Assembly: GCF_027568395.1 (NCBI RefSeq)
Contig: NZ_JANKZL010000001.1
Location: 248,001-312,000 of the forward strand
Reading direction: 5' to 3'
Length of the DNA: 64,000 nucleotides
Source: Aminobacter sp. HY435
GTDB taxonomy: Bacteria; Pseudomonadota; Alphaproteobacteria; Rhizobiales; Rhizobiaceae
The number at the start of each line of letters is the position of its first letter. Position 1 is the first letter of the stretch. The position numbers were made by a program, and so were the translations under genes. Shown here piece by piece: positions 8,964 to 19,126 of this stretch. The notes under the pieces are model-generated. The model saw only the letters and a list, made by a program, of their open reading frames with translations, had not been told where the DNA came from and did not search any database.

Positions 8964-10145
8964 CGGCGCGGCGACCATGACCAGCGCCACGGCGATCAGC
9001 GCCACGCCGGCCATGAAATAGAAGCCGTTGGCGCCAAAGCGCTCGTAGAGCGGACCTGAAATCAGCGTCACGACGGCCATCGCCATGCCGTTGGTGAAGT
9101 AGGCAATCCCCTGCGCGGCGCCGGTGCGTTCTTCCGGCACCGATTCGGCGATCAGCTTCTGCACGCCGATCAGCACCAGGGCGGTCGACAGTGCGTGCAG
9201 GCTCTGCACGGCGAAGAAGCCGGGCACGCCCAGTCCCAGCGGCCAGATCAGCGGAAAGGCGATCCAGCGCACGATCGCGCCGCCGCCCGACAGCAGCAGC
9301 ACGAAGCCGGTGGAGCGCCTGCCGAACAGCCGGGTGAAGAACATGAACATGACGATCTCGGCCATCACGCCCCAGCTCCACAACAGGCCGACGATGGTTT
9401 CGCTGATGCCGAGCGACTTCCAGTAGATCGACACGAAGCCGTAGAGAAAGCCGTGGCTGGCAACGATGATGCCGCAGCCCGCCGCCATGATCAGGAAATA
9501 GCGGTTGAACAGCTTGGGCGCCGCCTGCTGCATTTCGCTGGCCGTCGGCGAGGCCTGGCGCGGCCGGCCCAGCCGGGGCGCGACGAAAGAGGCAAGGAAG
9601 CAGCCCAGCAGTCCGACCGAGATGATTGCCGGAACGGCGTCCGCGCCGGTTCGCGACAGGATGAAGCCGGCGGCGAGGCTGCCGACCAAAAAGGCGATGG
9701 AGCCCCAGATGCGCATCGCCGCGTAATCGCTGCCGAACCGACGCACGCCCGACAGAGCGAGCGAATCGGAAATCGGCGCATGCGGCGTCCAGACCACCGA
9801 AAGGGCCAGAGAAACCAGCACGATGGTGAGGTATGCCGGCTCGAGGAAATAGCCGAGCGAGAGCAACAGCGCCGCCGCAGCCAGGAATATGAAGACGTTG
9901 GCCCTGTCCTTGGCGCGGTCGGCCATGGCCGCGATAATCGGCGTGGTGATGACGCGCAGGAACATCGGCGCCGAGAGCGCTACCGCAATCTGCTCGGGAT
10001 TGAGGCCCTTGGCTTCCAGCCAGAGCGGGAAATAGGGCAGATGAACGCCCATCGGCAGAAACAGCGCCGCAAACAGCAACGAGATGCGCAACTCGAAGCG
10101 GCGCGGCTTGACCTGCTGTTCTGGCGTTAGGGGCGGAAGCTTCAT
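8925..10145 (-). CDS. MFS transporter (HcaT/phenylpropionate-permease-like)
   Basis: About 406 residues from ATG 10145. Twelve hydrophobic segments are arranged as two six-helix halves. The N-terminal half carries the YFPLWL-x-x-KGL stretch and the loop MADRAKDR, typical of the MFS_1-like/HcaT family. Family members import small organic acids or nucleosides. The substrate here is unknown. It converges on the epimerase gene, with the final 13 codons overlapping that reading frame on the other strand. A murein dipeptide or amino-acid substrate is possible from context but unsupported. Confidence 0.82.
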   Translation of the reverse strand: MKLPPLTPEQQVKPRRFELRISLLFAALFLPMGVHLPYFPLWLEAKGLNPEQIAVALSAPMFLRVITTPIIAAMADRAKDRANVFIFLAAAALLLSLGYFLEPAYLTIVLVSLALSVVWTPHAPISDSLALSGVRRFGSDYAAMRIWGSIAFLVGSLAAGFILSRTGADAVPAIISVGLLGCFLASFVAPRLGRPRQASPTASEMQQAAPKLFNRYFLIMAAGCGIIVASHGFLYGFVSIYWKSLGISETIVGLLWSWGVMAEIVMFMFFTRLFGRRSTGFVLLLSGGGAIVRWIAFPLIWPLGLGVPGFFAVQSLHALSTALVLIGVQKLIAESVPEERTGAAQGIAYFTNGMAMAVVTLISGPLYERFGANGFYFMAGVALIAVALVMVAAPLAPQLGQGRRDH

Positions 10146-10421
10146 GTCAAGGCTGCGATCCGGGCGAAAGCCCGAACAAGACAAGCCTCACCTCTACTGC
10201 ATTATCACGGGCACCTGCGCCATGAAAGCCGCACTTCCCGTCGGTGCCTGGGCGATGTTGCACCGTCTTGAAGGCTCCGGCGGCGACGGCCGCGTCAGCG
10301 CTCCGATGCGGTCCGCCCACGCGGTCGCCGGCGGCAACATCCTTTGCGCTTCGGCATGCCCCGGTCCATCGCGCCAGCGTCGCGCGGCATGTCTGGCTTC
10401 GCACATCTCGAAATGTCCTGC

Positions 10422-11222
10422 TCAGGCTGCCTTGCCGACGGGCACGAACGGCTCCGACACCAGCTTGCCGGCCAACACATGCGGCCAATGCAGGATGACG
10501 AAGCTGCCGTCGAAATTTTCTGCCACGGCCGTGCAGTTTTCGACCCAGTCGCCGGTGTTGATGTATTCGACGCCGTCGAAACTCTCGATCGTCGGATGAT
10601 GGATATGGCCGCAAATCACGCCGTCCACCTCCGAGCGCCGCGCCTCCTCGGTCAGAACCTGCTGGAACGCGCCGATGAAATTCACCGCCTTCTTGACCTT
10701 CACCTTGGCCCATGACGAAAACGACCAGTAAGGCATGCCGAAGGTCCGGCGGAAACGCGCCACCACGCGATTGGTCGCCATGGCTGCGTCGTAGGCGAAG
10801 TCGCCGAGATAGGCGAGCCAGCGCGCATTGTGCACGACCGCGTCGAACTGGTCGCCGTGGATGACCAGGAAGCGCCTGCCGTCCGCCGCCTCGTGGATGG
10901 CCCGGTCGGCGACGACGATGCCGCCGAAATGCACGCCCTGGAACATCCGGGCGAACTCGTCGTGATTGCCGGCGATGTAGGTGATCGCAGTGCCCTTGCG
11001 CGCCTGCCGCAACAGCTTCTGCACCACGTCATTGTGGCTCTGCGGCCAGTGCCACGAGCGGCGCAGGCGCCAGCCATCCACGATGTCGCCGACGAGGTAG
11101 ATGCTGTCAGCCTCGTGATGGCGCAGAAAATCGATCAGATAGTCGGCCTTCGCCGCCTTCGACCCAAGATGGACGTCGGAGATGAACAGCGTCCGAAAAC
11201 TGCGTGTGCTCGTGCCTGACAT
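10422..11222 (-). CDS. LpxH-like UDP-2,3-diacylglucosamine diphosphatase family metallophosphoesterase
   Basis: 266 residues from ATG 11222. Calcineurin-type metal motifs appear in order: DVHLG near residue 16, GDIVDGW near 46, GNHD near 85, HGDQ near 120, GHIHHP near 205. This matches the COG2908 LpxH-like family. Known LpxH removes UMP from UDP-diacylglucosamine in lipid A synthesis, but many alphaproteobacteria use LpxI for that step, so the physiological substrate of this copy is uncertain. It stands alone. The 276 bases between it and the MFS gene contain no convincing gene. Confidence 0.82.
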   Translation of the reverse strand: MSGTSTRSFRTLFISDVHLGSKAAKADYLIDFLRHHEADSIYLVGDIVDGWRLRRSWHWPQSHNDVVQKLLRQARKGTAITYIAGNHDEFARMFQGVHFGGIVVADRAIHEAADGRRFLVIHGDQFDAVVHNARWLAYLGDFAYDAAMATNRVVARFRRTFGMPYWSFSSWAKVKVKKAVNFIGAFQQVLTEEARRSEVDGVICGHIHHPTIESFDGVEYINTGDWVENCTAVAENFDGSFVILHWPHVLAGKLVSEPFVPVGKAA

Positions 11223-11350
11223 TGGCAATCGACCCGTTGCTTTGGCGTGCCTATGCCCAGATTCATGCTACAGCCGTATGACGGCGATATCGCCCAAATC
11301 TCCGTTCTGGCGGGCCTGTAGCGGTCGATCCATTTGGCGTTTCGTTTCCG

Positions 11351-11400
11351 TGCATGACCGTTTCTGAAAATTGATTCCGAATTTCCAGCCAATGCTCTAG
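11351..11400. repeat. Rhizobial-type intergenic repeat, copy B
   Basis: Bases 11360-11400 match 31 of 41 positions of copy A (3791-3831), ending AATGCTCTAG. A GCATGACCG / AGCCAATGC imperfect dyad surrounds the core. The repeat sits 31 bases before the SDR start codon and could act as a transcript boundary between the divergent LpxH-like and SDR genes. Confidence 0.55.
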
Positions 11401-11431
11401 GTTTGGCCATCACCGGCAGGAGACGCAAAAA

Positions 11432-12211
11432 ATGGATCTCGGCATCCGCGGGAAGAAAGCAATCGTCTGCGCTTCGAGCCGCGGGCTCGGCAAGGGTTGC
11501 GCCATGGCGCTGGCTGAAGCCGGCTGCGAACTGTTCCTCAATGGCCGCAACGCCACAGCCTTGAGCGCGACGGCAAGCGAAATCCGCCAGCGCTTCGGCG
11601 TCAAGGTCACCGAAATTGTCGGCGACGTCGCCGATCCCGAAGTGCAGAAGGCGCTTCTGGCCGCTTGCCCGTCACCGGACATCCTGGTCAACAACAATGG
11701 CGGACCGCCCTACCGCGATTTCCGCGAACTCGACCGCGCCAAAATCCTGGAGGGCGTGACAAACAACATGGTCGCTCCGATCGAACTGATCAAAGCGGTA
11801 ATCGACGGCATGGCGGCGCGCGGATTTGGCCGTATCGTCAACATCACCTCACTCTCGGTCTACACGCCTATCCCCGGCCTCGATCTGTCGTCGGGTGCCC
11901 GCGCCGGACTGACCGCCTTCCTGGCAGGCGTGGCGCGCACGGTCGCCAACCGCAACGTCACCATCAACAACATCCTTCCCGGCAAGCTCGACACCGACCG
12001 ACTGCGCGGCCCGCATGAACCCGGCAGCGTCGAGGACCCGGCGGAAGGTGCTGCCCGCCGCGCGCGGCTGAGCGCCGAAGTGCCCGCCGGCCGACTCGGC
12101 ACGCCGGAGGAATTCGGCCAGATCTGCGCCTTCCTGTGCTCGGTTCATGCCGGTTACATGACCGGACAGAACATCCCGGTCGACGGCGGACTCTACGTCA
12201 GCGCCTTCTAA
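11432..12211 (+). CDS. Non-canonical SDR oxidoreductase (beta-ketoacyl-reductase-like) lacking YxxxK
   Basis: 259 residues with a Rossmann fold. The cofactor loop reads CASSRGLGKG in place of TGxxxGxG, NNNGGPP replaces NNAG, and the catalytic-Ser region reads NITSLSV. Where canonical SDRs have Tyr-x-x-x-Lys, this protein reads S-S-G-A-R, so both Tyr and Lys are replaced. Known: a recognised BKR-like subgroup, including Pseudomonas and Aeropyrum proteins, lacks the perfect cofactor motif and tetrad. The C-terminal GQNIPVDGGLY segment is normal. Function is unknown; it may use different chemistry or only bind a cofactor. GGCAGGAG lies upstream of the ATG. Confidence 0.87.
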   Translation: MDLGIRGKKAIVCASSRGLGKGCAMALAEAGCELFLNGRNATALSATASEIRQRFGVKVTEIVGDVADPEVQKALLAACPSPDILVNNNGGPPYRDFRELDRAKILEGVTNNMVAPIELIKAVIDGMAARGFGRIVNITSLSVYTPIPGLDLSSGARAGLTAFLAGVARTVANRNVTINNILPGKLDTDRLRGPHEPGSVEDPAEGAARRARLSAEVPAGRLGTPEEFGQICAFLCSVHAGYMTGQNIPVDGGLYVSAF

Positions 12212-12381
12212 AAGGCGGAGCAAAGCTGATTCGGCATATCAGCAAATTGGGGCAAGCGACTGGAATAATTGCAGTTCCAGCGCTTGAAACTGATTCAACG
12301 TCCATTTGGCCGAGACAGTCTCGAAAATTGCGCAAGGCGTGCTAATAACAGCCTTTGGTATTGGATTCTAAGGAGCAGGAC

Positions 12382-14703
12382 ATGGCCGGGGACGACAAGA
12401 AGAAGGACGCGCTGTCCGATCTGGATCACGCGGCGCTCTTCTTCCACAAGCACCCGGTTCCCGGAAAGCTCGAAATCCAGGCGACAAAGCCGCTCGGCAA
12501 CCAGCGCGACCTGGCCCTTGCCTATTCGCCCGGCGTCGCTGCGCCCTGCCTCGCCATCAAGGAAGATCCCGAGGCCGCGGCCGACTACACCAGCCGCGCC
12601 AACCTCGTCGCCGTCATCTCCAACGGCACCGCCGTGCTCGGTCTCGGCAACATCGGCCCGCTGGCGTCCAAGCCTGTAATGGAAGGCAAGGCCGTCCTGT
12701 TCAAGAAATTCGCAGGCATCGACGTCTTTGACATCGAGATCGACGCACCCGAGATCGACCAGATGGTCAGCACGATTTCGGCGCTCGAACCGACCTTCGG
12801 CGGCATCAATCTCGAAGACATCAAGGCGCCTGAGTGCTTCGAGGTCGAGGAGCAACTGAAGGCCAGGATGGGCATTCCCGTCTTCCACGACGACCAACAC
12901 GGCACCGCCATCATCGTCGCCGCCGCCGTCCTCAACGGCCTGGAACTCGCCGGCAAGAAGATCGACGACGTCAAGATCGTGACGTCGGGCGCGGGCGCAG
13001 CCGCCCTGGCCTGCCTCAACCTTCTGGTCTCGCTCGGCGCGCAGGTCGACAACATCTGGGTCACCGACCGGTTCGGCGTCGCCTACAAGGGCCGCATCGA
13101 AGAGATGGACCGCTGGAAGGATCCTTACGTCAAGGACACCAACGCGCGCGTCCTGGCCGACGTCATCGGCGGCGCCGACGTCTTCCTCGGCCTGTCGGCT
13201 GCCGGCGTGCTCAAGCCCGAACTGCTCACGGAGATGGCCGAGAAGCCGCTGATCCTGGCGCTGGCCAACCCCAATCCCGAGATCATGCCGGAAGTAGCGC
13301 GCGCCGCGCGTCCCGATGCGATGATCTGCACCGGCCGCTCGGACTTCCCCAACCAGGTCAACAACGTCCTGTGCTTCCCCTACATTTTCCGCGGCGCGCT
13401 CGACTGTGGCGCGAGTGCCATCAACGAAGAGATGAAGATGGCCGCCGTGCGCGCGATCGCCGCGCTTGCCCGCGAAGAGCCGTCTGACGTCGCCGCCCGC
13501 GCCTATTCCGGCGAAACGCCGACCTTCGGCCCGGATTTCCTGATCCCGTCGCCCTTTGATCCCCGGCTGATCCTGCGCATCGCACCCGCAGTTGCAAAGG
13601 CTGCCTGCGAAACCGGCGTGGCGCGCCGTCCGATCGCCGACTTCGCCGCCTATGTCGACAAGCTCAGCCGCTTTGTCTTCCGCTCCGGTCTGGTGATGAA
13701 GCCGATCTTCTCCAACGCCAAACAGGCAAAGTCCAAGCGCGTCATCTATGCCGACGGCGAGGACGAGCGCGTCCTGCGCGCCGCCCAGGTGGTGCTTGAG
13801 GAAGGCCTTGCGACACCGATCCTGATCGGCCGCCCGCATGTCATCGAGGTCAGGCTCAAGCGTTATGGCCTGCGCATCCGCCCAGGCGTCGACTTCGAGA
13901 TCATCAATCCCGAGGACGATCCGCGCTATCGCCACTATGTCGATCACCTGATCGAACTCGGCGGCCGCCGCGGCATCACGCCCGAGGCAGCGCGGACAAT
14001 GGTTCGAACCAACAACACGGTGATTGCCGCAATGGCGCTCAAGCGCGGCGACGCCGATGCGATGATCTGCGGACTAGAGGGACGTTTCGAGCGCCATTTG
14101 CGCAACGTGCAGCTGATCGTTGGCATCCGTGACGGTGTGAGGGACCGCGATCTTTCCGCCCTGTCGATGCTGATTTCGCAGCGCGGTGTGCTGTTTTTCA
14201 CCGACACCTACGTGACCGTCGATCCGACGGCCGAGGAAATCGCCGAGATGACGACGCTTGCCGCCGACGAAATCCGTCGTTTCGGCATCGAACCCAAGGC
14301 CGCGCTCTTGTCGCATTCGAACTTCGGTTCGCGCGAATCGGCTAGCGCGCTGAAGATGCGGGAAGCGGCCGCAATTCTGAAGCGGATCGCGCCGGAGCTG
14401 GCCAGCGACGGTGAAATGCACGGCGATTCGGCACTGTCGGAGGTGCTGCGCCAGCGCGTGTTCCCGCATTCGACCTTCAAGGGCGAAGCCAACCTGCTCG
14501 TTTTCCCGAACCTCGATGCCGCCAACATCGCCCTGACCACGGTCAAGACCATGCTCGACGCGCTGCATGTCGGCCCGATCCTGCTTGGAACAGCGCAGCC
14601 CGCTCATATCCTGACGCCTTCGGTGACCTCGCGCGGTATCGTCAACATGACGGCACTTGCCGTGGTGGAGGCGTCGCAACTGGCGCATACGGCCAAGAGC
14701 TGA
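12382..14703 (+). CDS. maeB: NADP-type malic enzyme with C-terminal phosphotransacetylase-like domain
   Basis: 773 residues from ATG 12382, preceded by AAGGAG. The N-terminal ~430 residues form the malic enzyme: LAYSPGVAAPC with the catalytic Tyr region, the HDDQHGTA metal-binding stretch, and dinucleotide fold GAGAAALAC. Residues ~440-770 form a phosphate acetyltransferase-like domain. It decarboxylates malate to pyruvate with NAD(P)H production. In S. meliloti two such fusions exist (Dme, NAD-preferring, and Tme, NADP-preferring), with the PTA-like domain needed for acetyl-CoA control of Dme and without known PTA activity. The lack of a long N-terminal extension favours the Tme/MaeB type. 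Confidence 0.93.
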   Translation: MAGDDKKKDALSDLDHAALFFHKHPVPGKLEIQATKPLGNQRDLALAYSPGVAAPCLAIKEDPEAAADYTSRANLVAVISNGTAVLGLGNIGPLASKPVMEGKAVLFKKFAGIDVFDIEIDAPEIDQMVSTISALEPTFGGINLEDIKAPECFEVEEQLKARMGIPVFHDDQHGTAIIVAAAVLNGLELAGKKIDDVKIVTSGAGAAALACLNLLVSLGAQVDNIWVTDRFGVAYKGRIEEMDRWKDPYVKDTNARVLADVIGGADVFLGLSAAGVLKPELLTEMAEKPLILALANPNPEIMPEVARAARPDAMICTGRSDFPNQVNNVLCFPYIFRGALDCGASAINEEMKMAAVRAIAALAREEPSDVAARAYSGETPTFGPDFLIPSPFDPRLILRIAPAVAKAACETGVARRPIADFAAYVDKLSRFVFRSGLVMKPIFSNAKQAKSKRVIYADGEDERVLRAAQVVLEEGLATPILIGRPHVIEVRLKRYGLRIRPGVDFEIINPEDDPRYRHYVDHLIELGGRRGITPEAARTMVRTNNTVIAAMALKRGDADAMICGLEGRFERHLRNVQLIVGIRDGVRDRDLSALSMLISQRGVLFFTDTYVTVDPTAEEIAEMTTLAADEIRRFGIEPKAALLSHSNFGSRESASALKMREAAAILKRIAPELASDGEMHGDSALSEVLRQRVFPHSTFKGEANLLVFPNLDAANIALTTVKTMLDALHVGPILLGTAQPAHILTPSVTSRGIVNMTALAVVEASQLAHTAKS

Positions 14704-14811
14704 GTCGCCTCCCAAAGAAGCGGTTAACCTCGACGGTCTAGGCTCGCGCCCCGAGCCCATGATTTGCTGGCCACCCGCTGCGGAGCGGGCGGCGCTGCGG
14801 CGGGGAGCGAA

Positions 14812-15870
14812 ATGTTCGGACTCAAGGCAACAGGACCATCTGCGAGAAGGACCAGGACGGCCTGGACCATCGCCATGATGCTGTCGTTTGTCGCGTCAAG
14901 CCCGGCCCTTGCCGCCTCGGCCGAATGCATCAGCTTGCAAGCCGAGCTGGATCACCTGCCTCGGGCATCGGGCAGCATCATGCTCCCAAACGACTACGCC
15001 GCTGCAGCCGACATCCAGCAGGACCAGATCGATCTGGCCCGCATCAGGGCCGCCGATCTTGGCTGCGGCCGGGCGATATCGGGCGCAACGATCGTCGCCT
15101 GCGCCGAGCTGAACGCCAGGATCGCCGAGATGGAAGACAATCTCGGCAGCCTCGCCAGTGGCCCGGCGCCGCGCCCGAACAAAAACACGCGGCGCGAACG
15201 CATCCGCATCTTCGACGCAATGGAGCGCGCCGGCTGCAACAACCATGAGCCTGAAGACGAGGTAGCAGCTGCGCCAGTGCCGGACGGACAGACCACGATC
15301 ATCCGTGGCGGCAGCGCGGAGGAACTGAGCTACAACGAGGAGTATCCTCAACACATCATCGTCGGCCCGGGAGCCGGACACGGAACAGGCGAGTACCGAA
15401 CCCTGTGCGTACGCACCTGCGACGGCTTCGCCTTCCCGATGTCGAACGCCGCGAGCATGGCAGACTTCCAGCGCGACCAGAAGAATTGCGAGGCCAGTTG
15501 CCCCGGCACGGAGATTGAGTTGTTTTACCATCTGGCCGATGGCGAGCCGCAGGAGAATATGGTCTCGGCCCGCTCGGGAGCTCCCTATCGGGAGCTTGCC
15601 ACTGCCTATCGCTACAGGCGGGTCGACCTGCCTCGCGTACCGGCCTGCGGCTGCAACATTGCTGCAAGCCGCAATTATTCGATCATAGGCGGCGATGGCC
15701 GGCCGGTCGCGCCGCCCAAAGCGCAGCCGAAGGTCGAGGCACCTGCGGCACCCGCGCCACCCCCTGCGCCAGCGCCCGACCGCAAGGTCAGGGCCGTCGG
15801 GCCAGCGTTCCTTCCCGACCCACAAGCGGCAATAGATCTGCAAGCTCCGGCCCCGACTCAAGGCCGGTAA
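14812..15870 (+). CDS. DUF2865 domain-containing exported protein
   Basis: About 352 residues from ATG 14812, which has GGGGAG just upstream. An N-terminal signal sequence ends near ASSPALAAS. The middle carries the [12 protein letters not shown] stretch and a C-x3-C pair (CEASCPG) typical of DUF2865, followed by ACGCN. The C-terminus is Pro/Ala-rich and disordered-looking. Function of the family is unknown; location should be periplasmic or cell-surface. Its last 83 bases overlap the 3' end of gltX on the opposite strand, so the Pro-rich tail and the C-terminus of GluRS share DNA. Confidence 0.8.
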   Translation: MFGLKATGPSARRTRTAWTIAMMLSFVASSPALAASAECISLQAELDHLPRASGSIMLPNDYAAAADIQQDQIDLARIRAADLGCGRAISGATIVACAELNARIAEMEDNLGSLASGPAPRPNKNTRRERIRIFDAMERAGCNNHEPEDEVAAAPVPDGQTTIIRGGSAEELSYNEEYPQHIIVGPGAGHGTGEYRTLCVRTCDGFAFPMSNAASMADFQRDQKNCEASCPGTEIELFYHLADGEPQENMVSARSGAPYRELATAYRYRRVDLPRVPACGCNIAASRNYSIIGGDGRPVAPPKAQPKVEAPAAPAPPPAPAPDRKVRAVGPAFLPDPQAAIDLQAPAPTQGR

Positions 15871-17161
15871 TGGCAAGCCGAAGCGGCATGAACAGCCCTT
15901 TGCCCTTGCGCCCGGATGCCTTCTTCACCTTGGCTGTCCAGTCCTTCCAGACATTTCCGTCCCAGGGCTCTTCAGGCAAAAGGTCGAACGCCTGACTGAC
16001 GAACGCGCGGTCCTCCTCCGACAGTTCCGGCACCGTCTGCGGTCCTTCGCGCAGAATCTTCCACCACGACACGGCATCCGACAGGCGGTCGAGATTGCCG
16101 CGAACGGCCATCCAGAATGGTTCGGCGTCCTTGCCGCTGATGCTCAGCACCAGGAGGCGGTCGCGCACCTCGGCGAACGTCATATGGTGCAACAGCACCC
16201 GGTTCAGCACCACCAGTTCCTCGGGATCGAACTTGGACGCCGACTTCGACGTCGCTTCCGGTTCGAACTTGTCCGCGAGGTCGGCCATGCTGGCGACCGC
16301 GGTGACATTCTCGGAGGTTCCGACCAGCACGGCGAGCGAGGCCACCGACATCGGCTCGATGCCGCCTTCGCGCAGGCTTTCGATCGACAGCGCGCCGGTG
16401 CGCTTGGACAGGCCTTCGCCCGAAGCCGTGGTCAGCAGGTTGTGATGGCCGAAGGCAGGAACTTCGGCGCCAAGCGCCTGGAACAGGGCGATCTGCACGC
16501 CGGTATTGGTGACATGGTCGTCGCCACGGATGATGTGGGTGACGCCCATCTCGATATCGTCGACGACCGACGGCAGCGTGTAGAGATAGGTACCATCCTC
16601 GCGCACCAGCACGGGGTCGGACAGCGACGCAAGATCGACGGTCTCCTCGCCGCGAACCACGTCGTTCCAGTGAACTTCGGTGCGTTCGGTTTCAAACGGA
16701 TCGGAGGCAAAGTTCGGCAGCAGGAAGCGCCAGTGCGGCTTGCGGCCGTCCTGCTCTAATCCGGCGCGTTCGGCCTCTGTCAGCTTCAGCGCTTCCCGAC
16801 CGTAGATCGGCGGCAGGCCGCGCGTGCGCCGCACCTTGCGGCGCAAGTCGAGCTCCTCGGGGGTCTCATAGCAGGCATAAAGCACGCCTGCAGCCTTCAG
16901 CTTTTCGACTGCCGCGTCATAGCTGGAAAAACGCTTCGACTGATACTCGGTCTGGTCGGGGAATATGCCCAGCCAATGCAGGTCGTAGAGAATCGAGTCG
17001 GCGAATTCCTGGCGCGAGCGTTCGACATCGGTGTCGTCGAAGCGCTGGATGAAGCGCCCCTTGTGCTTGAGGGCGAACAGCCAGTTGAACAGGGCCGTGC
17101 GCGCATTGCCGATGTGGATGCGGCCGGTAGGTGAAGGGGCGAAACGAACGGTAACTGTCAT
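15788..17161 (-). CDS. gltX: Glutamyl-tRNA synthetase
   Basis: 457 residues from ATG 17161, giving [13 protein letters not shown] as expected. Longer in-frame extensions upstream are not conserved-looking. Class I motifs: HIGN (HIGH box) near residue 16 and GLSKRTG (KMSKS box) near 240. It charges tRNA-Glu. Most alphaproteobacteria carry two GluRS paralogues, of which one may also misacylate tRNA-Gln for the amidotransferase route. Which role this shorter copy has is not decided from sequence. Its final 28 codons overlap the convergent DUF2865 gene. Confidence 0.95.
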   Translation of the reverse strand: MTVTVRFAPSPTGRIHIGNARTALFNWLFALKHKGRFIQRFDDTDVERSRQEFADSILYDLHWLGIFPDQTEYQSKRFSSYDAAVEKLKAAGVLYACYETPEELDLRRKVRRTRGLPPIYGREALKLTEAERAGLEQDGRKPHWRFLLPNFASDPFETERTEVHWNDVVRGEETVDLASLSDPVLVREDGTYLYTLPSVVDDIEMGVTHIIRGDDHVTNTGVQIALFQALGAEVPAFGHHNLLTTASGEGLSKRTGALSIESLREGGIEPMSVASLAVLVGTSENVTAVASMADLADKFEPEATSKSASKFDPEELVVLNRVLLHHMTFAEVRDRLLVLSISGKDAEPFWMAVRGNLDRLSDAVSWWKILREGPQTVPELSEEDRAFVSQAFDLLPEEPWDGNVWKDWTAKVKKASGRKGKGLFMPLRLAITGLESGPELADLLPLVGREGTLARRP

Positions 17162-17323
17162 GGTCGGGGCGTAGCGGATGGCTTTCAGGTTGACAAGGCA
17201 GCCCCCGCTCCTTCGCGCAAGACATAGCGAAAGCCTCCTGCCTTGGAAAGCCAGCCAAAGGAAGGATGGACTGGCGCGACGGGCCGCATTCACGATCCGT
17301 CGCGCGCATTAGACCGGTTACGG

Positions 17324-19126
17324 TCAGACCAGCCCCTTGGTCAGCTCAAGCGCCTGGCGTTCGAACAGGCGGCGGTAGATGCCGCCGTCGAGCCGGACCA
17401 GCGACTCGTGCCTGCCCTCCTCGACGATCCTGCCGCGATCGAAGACGAGCAACCGGTCGAGCGCCCGTACCGTCGAAAGCCGGTGCGCGATGATCAGCGT
17501 CGTGCGTCCGACCATCAGCCGCTCCATCGCCTCCTGGATCAGCACCTCCGACTCCGAATCGAGGCTCGAAGTCGCCTCGTCGAGGATCAGGATCGGCGCA
17601 TCGGCAAGGAATGCACGCGCAATCGCCACGCGCTGCCTCTCGCCGCCCGACAGCTTCACGCCGCGCTCGCCAACCAGGGTGCCGTAGCCCTTGGGCAGCC
17701 GCTGGATGAAGTCGTGGGCGCTCGCCAGCTTCGCCGCGTGCTCGATCTCGGCCTGCGTTGCCCCGGGACGGGCATAGGCGATGTTTTCGGCCAGCGACCG
17801 GTGAAACAGGATCGGTTCCTGCTGAACGATGGCGATCTGCGACCGCAGCGAGGACTGCGTCGCCTCGGCGATATCCTGCCCGTCGATCAGGATGCGGCCG
17901 GAGCTGACATCGTAGAGCCGCTGGATGAGCTTGACGAATGTCGTCTTGCCCGAACCGGAGTGACCGACCAGGCCAACACGCTCGCCCGGCCGGATCGACA
18001 CCGAAAAGTCCCTGTACAGCGGCACCGAATGCGTGCCGTAGTGGAACGTCACGTGGTCGAACTCAATGCCGCCGTCGCCGATCTGGATCGGCCTGGCGCC
18101 CGGCACGTCGGCAACGCCGAGGGGCTGGCTCTGGATGTCGACCAGTTCCTCCATGTCATTGACCGAACGCTGCAGGTTGCGGATATGCATGCCGACGTCG
18201 CGCAGGTAGCCCTGCAACAGGAAAAACGAGGTCAGCACGAAGGCGATGTCGCCGGCGCTCGCCTGCCCGTTGGACCAGAGCAACAGCGCAAATCCGATGA
18301 TCGCCGCGCGCAACAGCACCAGCGTCACGTTCTGCGACGTGCCGTTGATCGTACCGCGCATCCAGGTACGCTCGGTCCGATGCCGCCACTTGTCGATGAC
18401 CTTTCCCAGCCGGCTTTCTTCGCGCTCTTCGGCGCCAAACGCTTTGACCACCTGATTGCAGCTGACGGCATCCGCCAGCGAGCCGCCGAGGCGCGTGTCC
18501 CAGCTGTTGGCAAGGCTCGCCGCGGGCGCCACGAAGCCAAGCGACATCACCACCGTCTGGCCGATGAAGATCAGCGAGCCGGCGGCAATGATCAGCCCCA
18601 TCATCGGCCAGTGCCAGCCGAGCAGGAGGGTCGAGCCCAAGAGCATGACGAACGACGGCAACAACGCCACCAGCAGCGTGTCGTTGAGCAGATCGAGCGC
18701 CCACATTCCGCGGGTAACCTTGCGCACCGTCGAGCCGGCGAAGCTGTTGGCATGCCAGTCGGTCGAAAAGCGCTGGACACGATGGAACGCGTCCTGGGCG
18801 ATGTCCGACATCATCTTCAACGTCAGGTCGATGATGCCGCTGAACGCCAGGTGGCGAAACACCAGCGAACCGGTGGCAAGCCCAAGCAGGATCAGGAACG
18901 CGCTGACCGCCGCGTTCCACGCCACCACGTCGCTTGCCGCGCCGCTGGCGACGGCATCGATCAGCCGACCCGAATAGAGCGGCGTAAGCACATCGGCCAT
19001 GGTCGAGACGAGCACGGCAAGAGCAATGAAGATCAGGCGCAGCGGCTGACGCCGCCAATGCTTGAAAGTAAATCCCAAAACGCTGCGGAAAGCGCCGCCG
19101 CGCAAGTTGATACGAAAACGAGCCAT
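17324..19126 (-). CDS. ABC exporter (fused membrane and ATP-binding domains)
   Basis: 600 residues. A six-helix type I exporter membrane domain (about 20-310) is followed by an ATPase domain (about 345-590) with Walker A GHSGSGKTT, signature LSGGERQ, Walker B ILILDEATSSLD and H-loop IAHRLST. The order is MsbA/multidrug-like and acts as a homodimer or half of a heterodimer in the inner membrane. Substrate unknown; no partner half-transporter is adjacent. The catalytic residues are intact. It is divergent from the ArsR gene across 338 bases containing palindromes. Confidence 0.9.
   Translation of the reverse strand: MARFRINLRGGAFRSVLGFTFKHWRRQPLRLIFIALAVLVSTMADVLTPLYSGRLIDAVASGAASDVVAWNAAVSAFLILLGLATGSLVFRHLAFSGIIDLTLKMMSDIAQDAFHRVQRFSTDWHANSFAGSTVRKVTRGMWALDLLNDTLLVALLPSFVMLLGSTLLLGWHWPMMGLIIAAGSLIFIGQTVVMSLGFVAPAASLANSWDTRLGGSLADAVSCNQVVKAFGAEEREESRLGKVIDKWRHRTERTWMRGTINGTSQNVTLVLLRAAIIGFALLLWSNGQASAGDIAFVLTSFFLLQGYLRDVGMHIRNLQRSVNDMEELVDIQSQPLGVADVPGARPIQIGDGGIEFDHVTFHYGTHSVPLYRDFSVSIRPGERVGLVGHSGSGKTTFVKLIQRLYDVSSGRILIDGQDIAEATQSSLRSQIAIVQQEPILFHRSLAENIAYARPGATQAEIEHAAKLASAHDFIQRLPKGYGTLVGERGVKLSGGERQRVAIARAFLADAPILILDEATSSLDSESEVLIQEAMERLMVGRTTLIIAHRLSTVRALDRLLVFDRGRIVEEGRHESLVRLDGGIYRRLFERQALELTKGLV

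Noticed and set aside
10194-10406. A 70-codon minus-strand frame just after the LpxH-like gene, with AGGAC upstream
   Set aside because: Low-complexity, no family features and not needed to explain the gap; left out for lack of support.
12295-13947. A 550-codon minus-strand open frame inside the malic enzyme gene
   Set aside because: Antisense shadow of a well-conserved enzyme, Asp/Val/Gly-rich, no family features.
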